64,000 bases of DNA from VRUE01 sp963716735 (GTDB lineage: Bacteria; Actinomycetota; Thermoleophilia; Solirubrobacterales; 70-9). A program made the translations under genes and the position numbers. A model generated the notes under the pieces. It made no database searches. It saw only the letters and a program-made list of their open reading frames with translations, and had not been told where the DNA came from. Of this stretch, positions 1 to 9,141 are shown one piece after another; within the stretch, counting starts at the first letter, position 1, and each line of letters begins with the position of its first letter. The stretch is from NCBI GenBank assembly GCA_963716735.1, contig OY970321.1:1612001-1676000 (forward strand). Direction: 5' to 3'.

Positions 1-1828
1 GGCCGATCAGGGAGTTGGCCGGACAGCTCGGCGATGCCTTCTCCTGCCTCCCGGTCTTCGCCTTGGCGATCGCTATCGCCGAGTCCGGGCATTTACCGAC
101 CCCCTTCAGCGAGCCAAGCTCACCGGGAGGCAGGATCGAGGAGAACTTGGTCATGTCCTGTTCTCCGTCTTCGCGGATCAGGCGCATGTTGAAGGGGCTG
201 AAGGCACCGGCGTTGTTGTTGACCGCACCGGCCTGGAACTCGGGATGGAATGGGGGAACTCCTCCCGGTGGGCAGGGGCCTCCACCCACGCCTGAGGTGA
301 CCTTGAAGGACGAGGTCGTGGTCAGGACCTCGTCCGGGTTTGCCCACGGGGTGAACTCCGCCTTGGTCTCATACGTCCCGCAGGTAGGCGGGGTAACAAG
401 CGGCGATCTCGCGCCTTCTTTGAAGTGGAAGACGAAGTGGCTGACCGGGATCTGGGCGTTGTCATCGAGCGTCGTCACCAGCTGGCCGGTCTTCGGATCG
501 GCTTCGATCTTCAAAGGCTCCTTGACCAGCACTCCCAGCTTGGGGTTCCTCAGCACCATGTAGAGGGCTATGAGGCTGTCGAAGGGGTTCTCTGCTCCCG
601 GTTCGGTGGTACCTGGGTCGTCCTGCTGAGCCAAGAAGACGTCGCCGTCGATCGCTTCGTCGACCAGCGGCGTCTCGGTGTGGAGCGTTCCCAGCTTCGA
701 TGCGTTGGGACAGCCCTCACCGGGTGCTGAGTTGAGCGTCTCCCTTTTCAGGTCGGCCGGCGAGCAAACGGCCAGGCCTTCACCCACCGATGGGTTGATC
801 GTCATCCCCTCGGGCAGGGTGATCTTGGCGGCTTTGATCTCCGACTGGGCGATGCCCGTCGGGCTGGTAAGCCCTTCGTCTTGGAAGTCGACCGTGAAGT
901 CAAGGCCGGTGCCGGTCTCAGCGGAGACGCTGGTCGCCTTCGATTCGATCGTCGGACTGAAGCCGATTTTCGAGCAGCCGGTCATTCCCTGCGGGTTTGG
1001 CGGTTCGGCGTTGTCGTGGCTGAGGACCGAGCCTTTGACCGGTAGCGCGAAGGGTTCTTGCCAGGAGACCGCTTCATAGCTGGTCTCCAGGGGTCCCTGA
1101 CAGGATCTCGGCAGGGTGAGGAAGGGGATCTGGGGCAAGTTGGTGGAGCAGATGCCGTTGGACTCGAACTGATCGAGGGTGCCGGCCGGGCCGAGGCGCA
1201 GGCACCTGCCCCGGTAGGGGTCATGGGCGGGATCGGCCGGGACGCCCCACAGGAACAGGTCACCGCCGTAGACCTCGACCGCCTGGGAGACGTTGATCAG
1301 GCCGCCGATGACGTTGTGCGGGGGGTCCTGGTTGACACCGATCTCGATCGTCACCGGCACCTGGACGACGTAGAAGCCGATTTTGACCGCGACCCCCGGT
1401 GGGGGAGCGAGGTTGTATACGGGGTTGACGGCGCCGATGCCCCCCGCGGCGACGGCACGGACCCTCGTCGCGCCGACCGCGGTCGAGTTCGGGCAGTCCG
1501 TGTAGCCATTTTCGTCTTGCGTCAGGAAATCGACGCTGTCGCACTGCGGCACCGCCAGCGGGCTGCCGATGAACCCCGGCGGCAGCTTCTCCAGCAGGGT
1601 CTTCAGCTGCCCGCTGGGGACCTCGCCGTATCGGGGGTCGATCGTCGTTTTGAGATCGAAGCCGGTTTTGACCCTGAAGGGGTGCGAGCCGGCCTGGGTG
1701 GCGGGCGAGCCGTCCTCGTTGGTGAAGGTGATATCGAACCTCTCGAGCCCGAACTCGGCTCTTGCCGTCGGAGCGATGAGGAGCGCGAAGAGCGCCGCCA
1801 TTGCGAGAATCAGTGCAAGGCGCTTCAT
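1..1828 (-). CDS. Large secreted protein of unknown function (3' end outside window)
   Basis: I do not recognise a function. The minus strand is open from an ATG at 1828 to the left edge, at least 609 codons. It begins with a Sec signal (MKRLALILAMAALFALLIA, then APTARA) and continues as a soluble extracellular protein with recurring short phrases such as LPPGFIGSPLAVPQC and LPEGMTINPS, a paired-cysteine pattern and many Pro/Gly. Its start overlaps the stop of the upstream NHL protein gene in an ATGA arrangement, so the two are probably translated together. Similar repetitive secreted proteins are, to my knowledge, common in Solirubrobacterales, but no enzymatic motif is visible. The C-terminus is missing because of the window edge, not a mutation. 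Confidence 0.8.
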   Translation of the reverse strand, partial: MKRLALILAMAALFALLIAPTARAEFGLERFDITFTNEDGSPATQAGSHPFRVKTGFDLKTTIDPRYGEVPSGQLKTLLEKLPPGFIGSPLAVPQCDSVDFLTQDENGYTDCPNSTAVGATRVRAVAAGGIGAVNPVYNLAPPPGVAVKIGFYVVQVPVTIEIGVNQDPPHNVIGGLINVSQAVEVYGGDLFLWGVPADPAHDPYRGRCLRLGPAGTLDQFESNGICSTNLPQIPFLTLPRSCQGPLETSYEAVSWQEPFALPVKGSVLSHDNAEPPNPQGMTGCSKIGFSPTIESKATSVSAETGTGLDFTVDFQDEGLTSPTGIAQSEIKAAKITLPEGMTINPSVGEGLAVCSPADLKRETLNSAPGEGCPNASKLGTLHTETPLVDEAIDGDVFLAQQDDPGTTEPGAENPFDSLIALYMVLRNPKLGVLVKEPLKIEADPKTGQLVTTLDDNAQIPVSHFVFHFKEGARSPLVTPPTCGTYETKAEFTPWANPDEVLTTTSSFKVTSGVGGGPCPPGGVPPFHPEFQAGAVNNNAGAFSPFNMRLIREDGEQDMTKFSSILPPGELGSLKGVGKCPDSAIAIAKAKTGRQEKASPSCPANSLIG

Positions 1829-4800
1829 CGGCTTGCCCCCCGGTTGCGGTTTGCGTTTCGCTTGGTGCTGTGGCGTTTCTTGGCCTGCTTTCGCTTCTTG
1901 GCCACGCAGCGGCCTTTGCGTGCGACTTTGCCTTTCCGGCAGCGCGGAGTGGCCTTGAGGTTCCCGACGCCTTTGAAGGAGGCAGAAGCCGGCGTCGGGT
2001 CGTTGGGCGGCGGCGGTGCGATCTGGCAGGCTTCTCCCTGGCAGGGACCGGGCGGCTCGGGCGGTCCGGGCAGGCCGCCGTTTGCCCTGGCGTCATAGAT
2101 GTCGATCAGGCCCGGGTCCTGGGGCAAGAGGCTGGCGTTGGTGGCGAAGAAGACGTCCTCGCCATCTGAGCTGGTGTCGAGGAACTCCGAATCGCTCGGG
2201 CTCTGGCCGGAGGAGATCAGGCTGAGGCAGCCGCCTGAGCTCGGCACGTAGAGCTCAACACCTTCGGTTTCGCACTCTTTCTGCCCCGAGGCCGCCTGCC
2301 ACTCATAGACATCGGCTTTGCCGTTGCTGTCGCGCGGCAGCAGCACGTCATAGCTCTTGAAGAAGAGGCGTTTGCCGTCGGCCGAGAGCGGGTGGGGGAA
2401 GTGATGGATGCTCTGGCCGACCGGAATCGAGGCGGCGATCGGGAAGGATGCCGAGCCGAGCTTGGGATAGAGACTGGCCAGACGGCCGAAGGGGCGTGCG
2501 CCCGAGGGGTTGCAGGAGACGCAGACTGGCCCCGCTGAGCCGACCTCATAGCGATAGACCTCCGAGTCGGCTTCGCCGCTCACCTGGTCGGTGTTGTCAT
2601 AGCCGGTCAGGCTCTCGGTCGAGATGAAGGCGAGCACGCGCCCGTCGGCTGAAGCCCTGGCAGCGTGGAAGACCGGCTGCGGGGAAATGTTGGTGGCCCT
2701 GCCGGCCAAGCCCACGTCGGTCTCCGAGAGTGTCGCGATGAAGGTCTTGCTCCCTTCCTCCTCCAGGTAGAGATTCGGCCTGCCCGCAACCGCGCCACCG
2801 CCGAGCGCTTCCTCGGAGACGAAGTAGATGCGCGAGAGGTCCTCGCTCGTCCCCACCGCGCCGAGCGTTTCCCCGGCGATCAAGGTCGACTCGCCGGCTC
2901 CTGCGTCAAAGCGGTAGAGGTTGCCATCCTGCGTGCCTTCGGTCACCTCGAAGAGCGCCCTGGCCCCGTCGGCGCTGGCGGTGTGGAAACGTGCGGCTTT
3001 GGTCGATACGGTCTCCGAGACTTTCACGGTGCAGGCTTTTTCCGCTTCGGTGCATTCGCCGCCGCTGACTTCGCTCTGTTCCTCGCCTGGGTTGAAACGC
3101 AGGTAGACCTTGCCCGGTCCCGACGCGATGGCCCCCGAGTCGGTCCAGTAGGCGCGGCGCCCGTCCTCAGAGAGCGCGTTGGTGACGCTCGCGGTGCGAT
3201 TGGGGGCACTCGTATCCCCCAGGCCCCCCGAGCAGTTGCCCCCGCTCGGCACGCCGCTCGGCAGGACGCAGAGCAGGCGCAGTTCTTCGCCCTGCGCGTA
3301 GTAGGTCTGCCAGACGCCGCTTGCGGCATCTTCGGTCAGCTTCTCTTCGGCCCGCACGATCGCCGCTTTGCCGTCCGCCGAAGTCCCCTGCAGCTCGGGG
3401 GGATGGCTGAGGGTGGTGAGCGTCGAGGGTTCGGTCTCGGCCAGCGCCTCATAGCCGACGGCACCGCAGTTCGCGCGCCGGTAGAGGGTGCTGTAGCCGT
3501 CGGTCGCTGCTGGGGCGAGCGCCGGTTCGGCCGCCAGCACCAACCAGCCGCTGCAGAGATCATCCGAGAAGGCCTGGTAGGTGGCGTCGAGGAAGAGGGC
3601 GCCGTTGGCGGTAGCGTGGCCATGGGCTGGGTTAATTGCCCTGCTCGACCAGCCCACTCCCGCTTCGCGGGAGGCGAGGTACTGCATCGTGTAGGCGCCC
3701 GCTTCGGTGTCGGCGAAGGCGCGGTAGGAGGAGTAGGTGAACCGCTCACCGTCGACCGAACTCTGCTCGATGCTGGTGGGGTAGCCGGTGATCTGGGTCA
3801 GCGAGTAGATGTCGCCGTTGTTTTTGTCGACCGGGCTGACCATCTCAAAGGCGCGGCAGTCGGGCAGCGGCGCCGAGAAGCCGGTGCGGAAGGGTTGGTT
3901 GGGACAATCGGTTTTGAGCGCGGGCGGGGCCGGATAGGTGGTGAAGGTGCTTTCTTCCCCGTCGATGCCGACCTCGCCGCCGATTCCGCGCACCGGGCCG
4001 CCACCGAGGCTCTCGGCGACGAAGCGGTAGTGGTAGGTGGTGGCGGGTTGGAGGCCCTCGAGGAAGATCGGTGCGCTCTTCACTGAGCTGTCGGTCACTT
4101 TCGTCGTCAGCAGCGCCCCCGGCGCAAGCGGCTTCTCAGACTGACAGCCCCCTTCGGAGCATTTGCCGGTGCCGTACTGCACGTAGTAGCGCGCGTTGGT
4201 GAAGAAGTGGGGGTTGATCTCCGCCGCCAGCGAGGCGTCAGTGCGCCCGACCGAGCCGGCGAACTGGCCGCTGATCTCCGGCGGCACCGGCAGCGGCCCT
4301 TCGAACTCGACCGGCGGCGGCCCGAAGACGCGGATGTAAGCGTCATCAAAATTGTTAATATCCCTGTAACCGACGTAGACATTGCCGAGGGTGTTCGTGC
4401 CGAGACTTCTTAGTGAAAGCTCGTCCGTGCCGAATTCGGAGGTCTGGTCGCCATCTGAGTCATACTGCCGGACACGCTGCTCAGTGGTGTCAGGACCTGG
4501 ACCCTGGACGAACACGTTGCCGAGGGGATCGGTGGCGATTGGGCCTCGGGTCGCCGTGAATTCACCCGGTTCTCCGAGTTCATCGATTTGCGCCCCGGTT
4601 ACGGAGTCCAGCCTGCGGACGGTTTCGGAGGAGTTCACGGTAATGTAGAAGTCGCCGCTGATCGGGTCGATGGCGAGGTCATGGACCGTTTTGCCCGAAA
4701 TAGGAATCGATGCCTCGAATTCACCTCCTGCGTTGAAGCGCTGGATGCGTTCGACATCGGGGACGAAAAGCTTGCCCCCGGCGCCCAGGGCGATGTCGGG

Positions 4801-5817
4801 GCTACCGCTGTCGCCGAACTGGCCGTTGCCAATGCCGGGGACACCTGCGCCACACACGTCACCGCCTTCGAGCTGCGCTTTGGTGCAGCGGTTACGTTCG
4901 GCTTCGGTGCTGCCGCCATCGGCGCTTTTGGTCTTGTTGACTTCGCCGCCGAGCATCAGCAGGAAGCGCCCGGCCGAGTCGAACTTCTGCACCCTGAGGT
5001 TGACGGGGTCCCTCACGTAGATGTCGCCGGCGGCGTCCACGGCAATGCCCCTGGCTTCGGAGAACTGCCCCGTGCCAGAGCCTCCGAGCCCGGCCTGGCA
5101 ACCCGATTCGGCGGTGCAGGACTCGAGCCCGGTGCCGGCGGCGGTGCCCTCGGCGCGGGTCTTTGCTTCGAGCTCGGTCGAGGGAACGCCGCCGCTAAGG
5201 GACGTGGTGCCGTTGCTCGCCGCGAGCTCGGCGACGTTGGTTCCCGCCAGGGAGCCTTTGAAGGCGATCACGTAGACGAAGGGAGTGACGCCATTGGTCG
5301 TGCCGGGATTTGCCTCGACGCTTACTTCGCCCCCGGCGCCGCTGATCGAGGCGAGGGCGTTTAAGGCGGCGCTGACTTCTGCGGCGCTGGCGTCGAAGGG
5401 AAGGTCGGTGGTGGTCGTCGAGGCGCCGAAGGTGAGCCTGAACTGACCCGAGGAGGCCCTCACCCTGACTTCCTGCTCCTCATTGACCGCCCCCGGCGCC
5501 ACGTCCCAGCCAAAGGCCTTGACGAACTTGCCCCATGGGGTGAACTCGTTGATGCGGTTAGAGGCGTCTTCGGTGACGAGGACATGTCCCGTCCTAGGAT
5601 CAGTGGCGATGCCTTCGGTAGCAAAGAACTGACTCGCTTCGGCGCCGGCGCCGAAGCGAGTCAGTTCTTCGGCGTCGCTGATGGCACTGGCCCGCGGGGC
5701 CATCAGCGCGGCGAAGGTCGCGGCGATTAGAAGGGCAGCGAGGGTGAGGAGCCGCACTCTCCGGTTGAGGTAGCGCGTGGGCTGAGACTGAGGAGGCATG
5801 AGATTTGAGTGGGTCAT
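1825..5817 (-). CDS. Secreted NHL-repeat / beta-propeller protein, 1330 aa
   Basis: Predicted exported protein. The leader has a basic stretch (YLNRRVRLL), a hydrophobic core and an APRASA cleavage site near residue 45. Residues about 50-500 contain NHL-like blades (IATDPRTGHVLVTED, IAVDAAGDIYVRDP, IATDPLGNVFVQGPG). A fibronectin-III-like stretch follows around 510-630 (LQPATTYHYRFVAES), then a second propeller-like half rich in SADG motifs typical of TolB/WD40-type blades. The last 45 residues are strongly basic (RCRKGKVARKGRCVAKKRK). The ATG at 5817 has a GGAG about 9 nt upstream. The downstream gene starts within its stop codon. Likely cell-surface or extracellular; ligand unknown. It contains a perfect 46-bp palindrome near its 5' end. 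Confidence 0.85.
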   Translation of the reverse strand: MTHSNLMPPQSQPTRYLNRRVRLLTLAALLIAATFAALMAPRASAISDAEELTRFGAGAEASQFFATEGIATDPRTGHVLVTEDASNRINEFTPWGKFVKAFGWDVAPGAVNEEQEVRVRASSGQFRLTFGASTTTTDLPFDASAAEVSAALNALASISGAGGEVSVEANPGTTNGVTPFVYVIAFKGSLAGTNVAELAASNGTTSLSGGVPSTELEAKTRAEGTAAGTGLESCTAESGCQAGLGGSGTGQFSEARGIAVDAAGDIYVRDPVNLRVQKFDSAGRFLLMLGGEVNKTKSADGGSTEAERNRCTKAQLEGGDVCGAGVPGIGNGQFGDSGSPDIALGAGGKLFVPDVERIQRFNAGGEFEASIPISGKTVHDLAIDPISGDFYITVNSSETVRRLDSVTGAQIDELGEPGEFTATRGPIATDPLGNVFVQGPGPDTTEQRVRQYDSDGDQTSEFGTDELSLRSLGTNTLGNVYVGYRDINNFDDAYIRVFGPPPVEFEGPLPVPPEISGQFAGSVGRTDASLAAEINPHFFTNARYYVQYGTGKCSEGGCQSEKPLAPGALLTTKVTDSSVKSAPIFLEGLQPATTYHYRFVAESLGGGPVRGIGGEVGIDGEESTFTTYPAPPALKTDCPNQPFRTGFSAPLPDCRAFEMVSPVDKNNGDIYSLTQITGYPTSIEQSSVDGERFTYSSYRAFADTEAGAYTMQYLASREAGVGWSSRAINPAHGHATANGALFLDATYQAFSDDLCSGWLVLAAEPALAPAATDGYSTLYRRANCGAVGYEALAETEPSTLTTLSHPPELQGTSADGKAAIVRAEEKLTEDAASGVWQTYYAQGEELRLLCVLPSGVPSGGNCSGGLGDTSAPNRTASVTNALSEDGRRAYWTDSGAIASGPGKVYLRFNPGEEQSEVSGGECTEAEKACTVKVSETVSTKAARFHTASADGARALFEVTEGTQDGNLYRFDAGAGESTLIAGETLGAVGTSEDLSRIYFVSEEALGGGAVAGRPNLYLEEEGSKTFIATLSETDVGLAGRATNISPQPVFHAARASADGRVLAFISTESLTGYDNTDQVSGEADSEVYRYEVGSAGPVCVSCNPSGARPFGRLASLYPKLGSASFPIAASIPVGQSIHHFPHPLSADGKRLFFKSYDVLLPRDSNGKADVYEWQAASGQKECETEGVELYVPSSGGCLSLISSGQSPSDSEFLDTSSDGEDVFFATNASLLPQDPGLIDIYDARANGGLPGPPEPPGPCQGEACQIAPPPPNDPTPASASFKGVGNLKATPRCRKGKVARKGRCVAKKRKQAKKRHSTKRNANRNRGASR
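5624..5669. repeat. Perfect 46-bp palindrome inside a coding sequence
   Basis: The two 23-bp halves are exact reverse complements with no spacer; the centre is GGCGCC|GGCGCC and the outer ends are AAGAACT and AGTTCTT. It lies about 150 nt after the start codon of the secreted NHL protein and encodes in frame the stretch around TRFGAGAEASQF. The reading frame is undisturbed. Confidence 0.9.
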
Positions 5818-5839
5818 TGTGTGGGTCTCCCTGGGCCGT

Positions 5840-5866
5840 ACCCCGGACGGACGCGCCGCCCGGGGT
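5840..5866 (-). terminator. GC-rich hairpin between collagen-like and NHL protein genes
   Basis: Inverted repeat ACCCCGG / CCGGGGT with a 13-nt loop lies between the stop of the collagen-like gene (5885) and the start of the NHL protein gene (5817), both on the minus strand. There is no clear T-run, so it could be an attenuator or processing site instead of a true intrinsic terminator. Confidence 0.35.
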
Positions 5867-5884
5867 GTGAGAAGAAACGCGGGC

Positions 5885-6673
5885 TTATACTTCTTCGGCG
5901 GTTACCGCCCAAGTGCCCATCGCGTTAGCCTGTTCAGTCGTGAGTGCGAGGAAAATGACGGCACCTGCCGTGGAGGCACCCGTGGTTGGGGGATCTTCAA
6001 ACGCATTAAGGATGACGGCGCCGCCTACTCCAGCTTCGGTACCGGTGTAGACACACAGGTGACCTGGATCAGCTTCGGGGTTGGCGGCGGTCCCGTCGCA
6101 TTTCGGGTCACTTCCCCCAACGCTGATGAAGTGAACATTAGTTCCAGCGATTGGACTAGCTAGTGGGATGGTGAAGGAGATCGGCACTCGCTGCTGGTCA
6201 TTTTCGTGACCGTTACCGATGCTCCAAGTGCCGACCTCGGTCTTGCCCGGGGGGAGTTTTTCGGTGAATCCCGTCTGGCCGTTGGTGCCTTTTTTGCCGT
6301 TACAGATGAGCGTCGTAGCGCTGGCCGATTTGACTTCGACTCCACCTTCAGCACAGGTCACACTGCCAATGGTTTTTGAGCCACTGAAGGAGCCTGCTTC
6401 GGCGCTTTTGCCAGCCGCACCCGGGGCGCCGTTTTGGCCGTTGGCGCCAGCGGCACCGGCGTCGCCTTTTGCTCCAGCCGGTCCTGCCGGACCCGCCGGA
6501 CCGGTGTCGCCCTTCGGACCCTTGGGCCCGCGTGGGCCCTTCTTGGCCTTGGCCGAGCTGGTTGCCTTGCCATCGTTCGTCGCGGCATAGGCCCCTCCGA
6601 ACATCGCGAAGACGAGGGCGATCACCGAGATCACGCCCGGGATGCCGAAGCGGTTGCGTAGTGGCGAGAACAT
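5885..6673 (-). CDS. Membrane-anchored collagen-like (Gly-X-Y) protein, 262 aa
   Basis: The product starts MFSPLRNRFGIPGVISVIAL and continues into a single hydrophobic segment ending FGGAYAA, an uncleaved anchor or signal. Next come about 50 residues of collagen-type triplets (GPRGPKGPKGDTGPAGPAG and following) and a C-terminal globular head of about 140 residues with a few cysteines. I chose the ATG at 6673 over the upstream in-frame start at 6829 because AAGGAG sits 7 nt before it and because the more distal N-terminus has no signal character. A sigma-70-like promoter lies at 6807-6836. Collagen-like proteins with this leader are typical of Solirubrobacterales surfaces; the exact role is unknown. 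Confidence 0.85.
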   Translation of the reverse strand: MFSPLRNRFGIPGVISVIALVFAMFGGAYAATNDGKATSSAKAKKGPRGPKGPKGDTGPAGPAGPAGAKGDAGAAGANGQNGAPGAAGKSAEAGSFSGSKTIGSVTCAEGGVEVKSASATTLICNGKKGTNGQTGFTEKLPPGKTEVGTWSIGNGHENDQQRVPISFTIPLASPIAGTNVHFISVGGSDPKCDGTAANPEADPGHLCVYTGTEAGVGGAVILNAFEDPPTTGASTAGAVIFLALTTEQANAMGTWAVTAEEV

Positions 6674-6806
6674 CAAATCTCTCTCCTTGTCCCGTGAGCC
6701 CCTCTGCCTGCCGCTTCCCTTGCGGCCCCTTGGCGAAGCTCGGTTTTGTCCCTGAAGCTCCTGCCCGTCCCTCGGGCTGAACTGTTCCGTACATGGAACA
6801 ACGAGA

Positions 6807-6836
6807 AAGATAGACAGTTGCGGACACAAAAGTCAA
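6807..6836 (-). promoter_or_regulatory. Sigma-70-like promoter for the collagen-like gene
   Basis: On the minus strand TTGACT (6836-6831) and TATCTT (6812-6807) are separated by 18 bp. The element lies in an AT-rich pocket about 130 nt upstream of the chosen start codon, implying a leader of roughly 120-130 nt. A GTTCC/GGAAC inverted repeat (6783-6798) lies just downstream of the expected start site. Confidence 0.55.
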
Positions 6837-6972
6837 GGGAGTTTGCAAAAGCGCACGGAACAGCCGGCGGCGGCGCGGCGCCAGCCATCCCGCAATCCCC
6901 TTTAGCGCGCCAAAAACTGAGGTACGCGCGTGTCTCTTAGCGTCAGGGGTCGCGCAGAGACAGAGCCTCAGG

Positions 6973-7318
6973 TCAGACGGACTCGCGCAGCAGCTCGCGC
7001 AGGCGCCTGGTGACCAAGGTGCGGAGCCGCTGGTTCCCGATCCGCTCGCTCCAACGGTTGAGCTCGCCGCGATCGAAGTCCCTCGGCAGCGAGAGCTCGG
7101 GCAGATAGGCGCGGCTGCCGGCGGCGGCGCGGACGTAGACGAGATCGAAGAGCGCCTTCTCGGGCCGGGCCAGGTAGCCGCCCCGCTCGCTGCCCCCGAA
7201 ACCGCCGAAGAACTCAGGGGCGAGCTGGTGGACGACGTAGACGCCGAGACTGGTCAGGATCCGCCGTGGCCGGGCGAGCGAGACGAGTGAGATCGAACAC
7301 CGCCGGGAAGGCGACGTG
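6973..7318 (-). pseudogene. C-terminal relic of an AbiEi-family antitoxin/regulator
   Basis: The minus strand encodes about 110 residues ending at a TGA (6973-6975) that read like the C-terminal half of AbiEi-type regulators of type IV toxin-antitoxin systems: LARPRRILTSLGVYVVHQL, then APEFFGG, GYLARPEKALFDLVYVRA and WSERIGNQRLRTLVTRRL. No start codon and no N-terminal winged helix can be found upstream in this frame; near 7300 an alternative frame looks better, suggesting a frameshift as well as truncation. No AbiEii nucleotidyltransferase partner is present. The relic lies downstream of, and in the same orientation as, a Fic gene that has its own AbiEi-like N-terminal domain. Confidence 0.5.
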
Positions 7319-7460
7319 GAAGAACTCGATGGTCTGTTCTTGGTCTGTTCTTGCTTAGTTCGTGCCTCAAGACTTCAAGTAAATGGCACTTAATGCAATT
7401 AACTTGATGCCTTGTCCCCCAATCCTGATGGGCGCGAACCCAACGTCAACGCGCAGCGCA

Positions 7461-8945
7461 TCAAACCGGATCGAGCAGGAGCAGGTTCCGTTCCTCCGCC
7501 TCATCGGGTGCCACCAGGGCATTGGACGCCTCGAGCTGGGAGATGGCCCGCGACATCGTCGACCAGTCGACCAGCGACGACCAGCGCTGCGCGCGGTCGG
7601 CCATTCGCAGCAGTGGTTCGGGATTGGCCTGGCGACTCATCGCCCGCAGAGCGCCGAGATAGTCGGCACGGAAGCAGAGTGGGATGACGATCCTGCACTG
7701 CCCGGCGGCACTCAGCTCGGCATTGAGCAGGGCGCGGGAGACGCGGCCATTGCCGTCGGCGAACGGATGGATCTCGCTGACAGCGAACATGGCGAAGAGC
7801 GCCCGAGGAAAGCCGGCCGGCAAGGTCTCGTAGAAACGCCAAGCCTCGCGCAGCGTGCCGAGAACGAGGCCGGGAGCAACGAAGCTCGTCCCCCCGGCAC
7901 GGTTCGCTCGCTGCTTCCACTCGCCGGGTGCTTTATCGGGACGCCCCTCGAGGATGTGACGATTCAACAGCCGCAGCATCTCCGCGAAGTCGTCAGCGCC
8001 GACGGGGATGCGCGCGCGCAGCTCGGGGTCGGTGACAACGCGGAACGTTCCGAGGATGTCGTGGGCGTCTTCTGGGCGCCCCTCCGGAACCACTCCGCCG
8101 AAGACGATTTCCTCCGCCTCCTCCACCTCGAACTCGGTGCCCTCGATGAAGTTGGAGAGATAGGCCTCGAAGAAGGCGAAGACGCGCTCGGGATCCTCGG
8201 GTTCGGGTCGCAGCTTGGGAACGTAGCCGGCAAGGACGCCGTGAAGCGACTCGAAGAGAGCGATACGGGCGGCGTCGAATGGCTGCCGCCGCCCCCTTGC
8301 CCTCCCCGACTTGGTGACGAGGTGGGAGTCCCCGGTGCCGAGCAGGGCGGCGATCAACTCGTCGAGCTGGGGCTGCTCGGCCTCGGCTGAAAGCGCGGGG
8401 GCGATCTCGCGAGCCTCATCCCTGATCCTCAGCAGGTCATCCTCGCCGCGGTTGCGGGCGATCCGCTCCAGCCACTCCTCGAGCTCGGCAGTTGCGAGGG
8501 TCCGGGCGACGCCGGAGCGCGCACGGGACGGGCGCACGTTGTCCAGCGCGGTACGAGCCTCACTGCTGCGATGCAGAAGACCGAACTGCATGTCGCCCTC
8601 AATCGGGCCAGGCCCCGGGCGTGGGCGGAGGACCAGGCCCGGGAGCCGCACGGAGTTGGGGTGCGCGGCGCCCGGACCGGAGTCGAGAAAGACCGAGCCA
8701 TCGGTGGCAGGGCGCGCTTCCACGGCCGAGCGATCGACGAGCACCGCGTCAGGGAAGTACAACGCGGTCGCGTCCATCCAGCGACGGCGCAGCAACTGCT
8801 CGGCCGGCTCGTCGAGGTTCCAGGTATAGAGACCGCGGGCGAGGCGACGAAGCTCGCCGCGCCGAAGGGCGCGGCTGGCAGCAGCGGCATCGTCGGGTCG
8901 AAAGACCTCCGGTTCATCCAAGAAGTCCCGCTTAGCGCTCGCCAC
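7461..8945 (-). CDS. AbiEi-like domain fused to Fic-family protein AMP-transferase
   Basis: The C-terminal half is a Fic domain with the full catalytic motif HPFADGNGRVSR, which binds ATP and in characterised members transfers AMP to a target hydroxyl. About 125 residues before it lies SNFIEG, matching the (S/T)xxxE(G/N) inhibitory helix motif of class II Fic proteins, so the enzyme is probably auto-inhibited. The N-terminal ~170 residues (FRPDDAAAASRALRRGELRR, LARGLYTW) resemble the winged-helix and adjoining domain of AbiEi antitoxins. I place the start at a GTG (8945) preceded by AAAGG, which leaves a short leader before the winged helix; an in-frame TTG at 9050 is the alternative. Function is probably toxin-antitoxin-like or regulatory; the target is unknown. 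Confidence 0.75.
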   Translation of the reverse strand: MASAKRDFLDEPEVFRPDDAAAASRALRRGELRRLARGLYTWNLDEPAEQLLRRRWMDATALYFPDAVLVDRSAVEARPATDGSVFLDSGPGAAHPNSVRLPGLVLRPRPGPGPIEGDMQFGLLHRSSEARTALDNVRPSRARSGVARTLATAELEEWLERIARNRGEDDLLRIRDEAREIAPALSAEAEQPQLDELIAALLGTGDSHLVTKSGRARGRRQPFDAARIALFESLHGVLAGYVPKLRPEPEDPERVFAFFEAYLSNFIEGTEFEVEEAEEIVFGGVVPEGRPEDAHDILGTFRVVTDPELRARIPVGADDFAEMLRLLNRHILEGRPDKAPGEWKQRANRAGGTSFVAPGLVLGTLREAWRFYETLPAGFPRALFAMFAVSEIHPFADGNGRVSRALLNAELSAAGQCRIVIPLCFRADYLGALRAMSRQANPEPLLRMADRAQRWSSLVDWSTMSRAISQLEASNALVAPDEAEERNLLLLDPV

Positions 8946-9141
8946 CGACTGCCTTTCGTTCAAGTTCTCCTGGTTAAGAGCTCGACTCAGACAATAACCG
9001 GTGTTTAAGCGGAGCGCCCTTACTTCGGCGAGCCGCTTGGGCTGGTCCAACCACCATGCGTCCAGCCGAGGGCGATGATGGTGTCAAGCCAAATGGACTG
9101 ATCTACTAGTTGACAGAAAGGCCCTCCGCACCGACGATGCC

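Noticed and set aside
7331..7352. Tandem 11-bp repeat GGTCTGTTCTT x2
   Set aside because: Only two units in an AT-rich gap with no associated structure; probably slippage.
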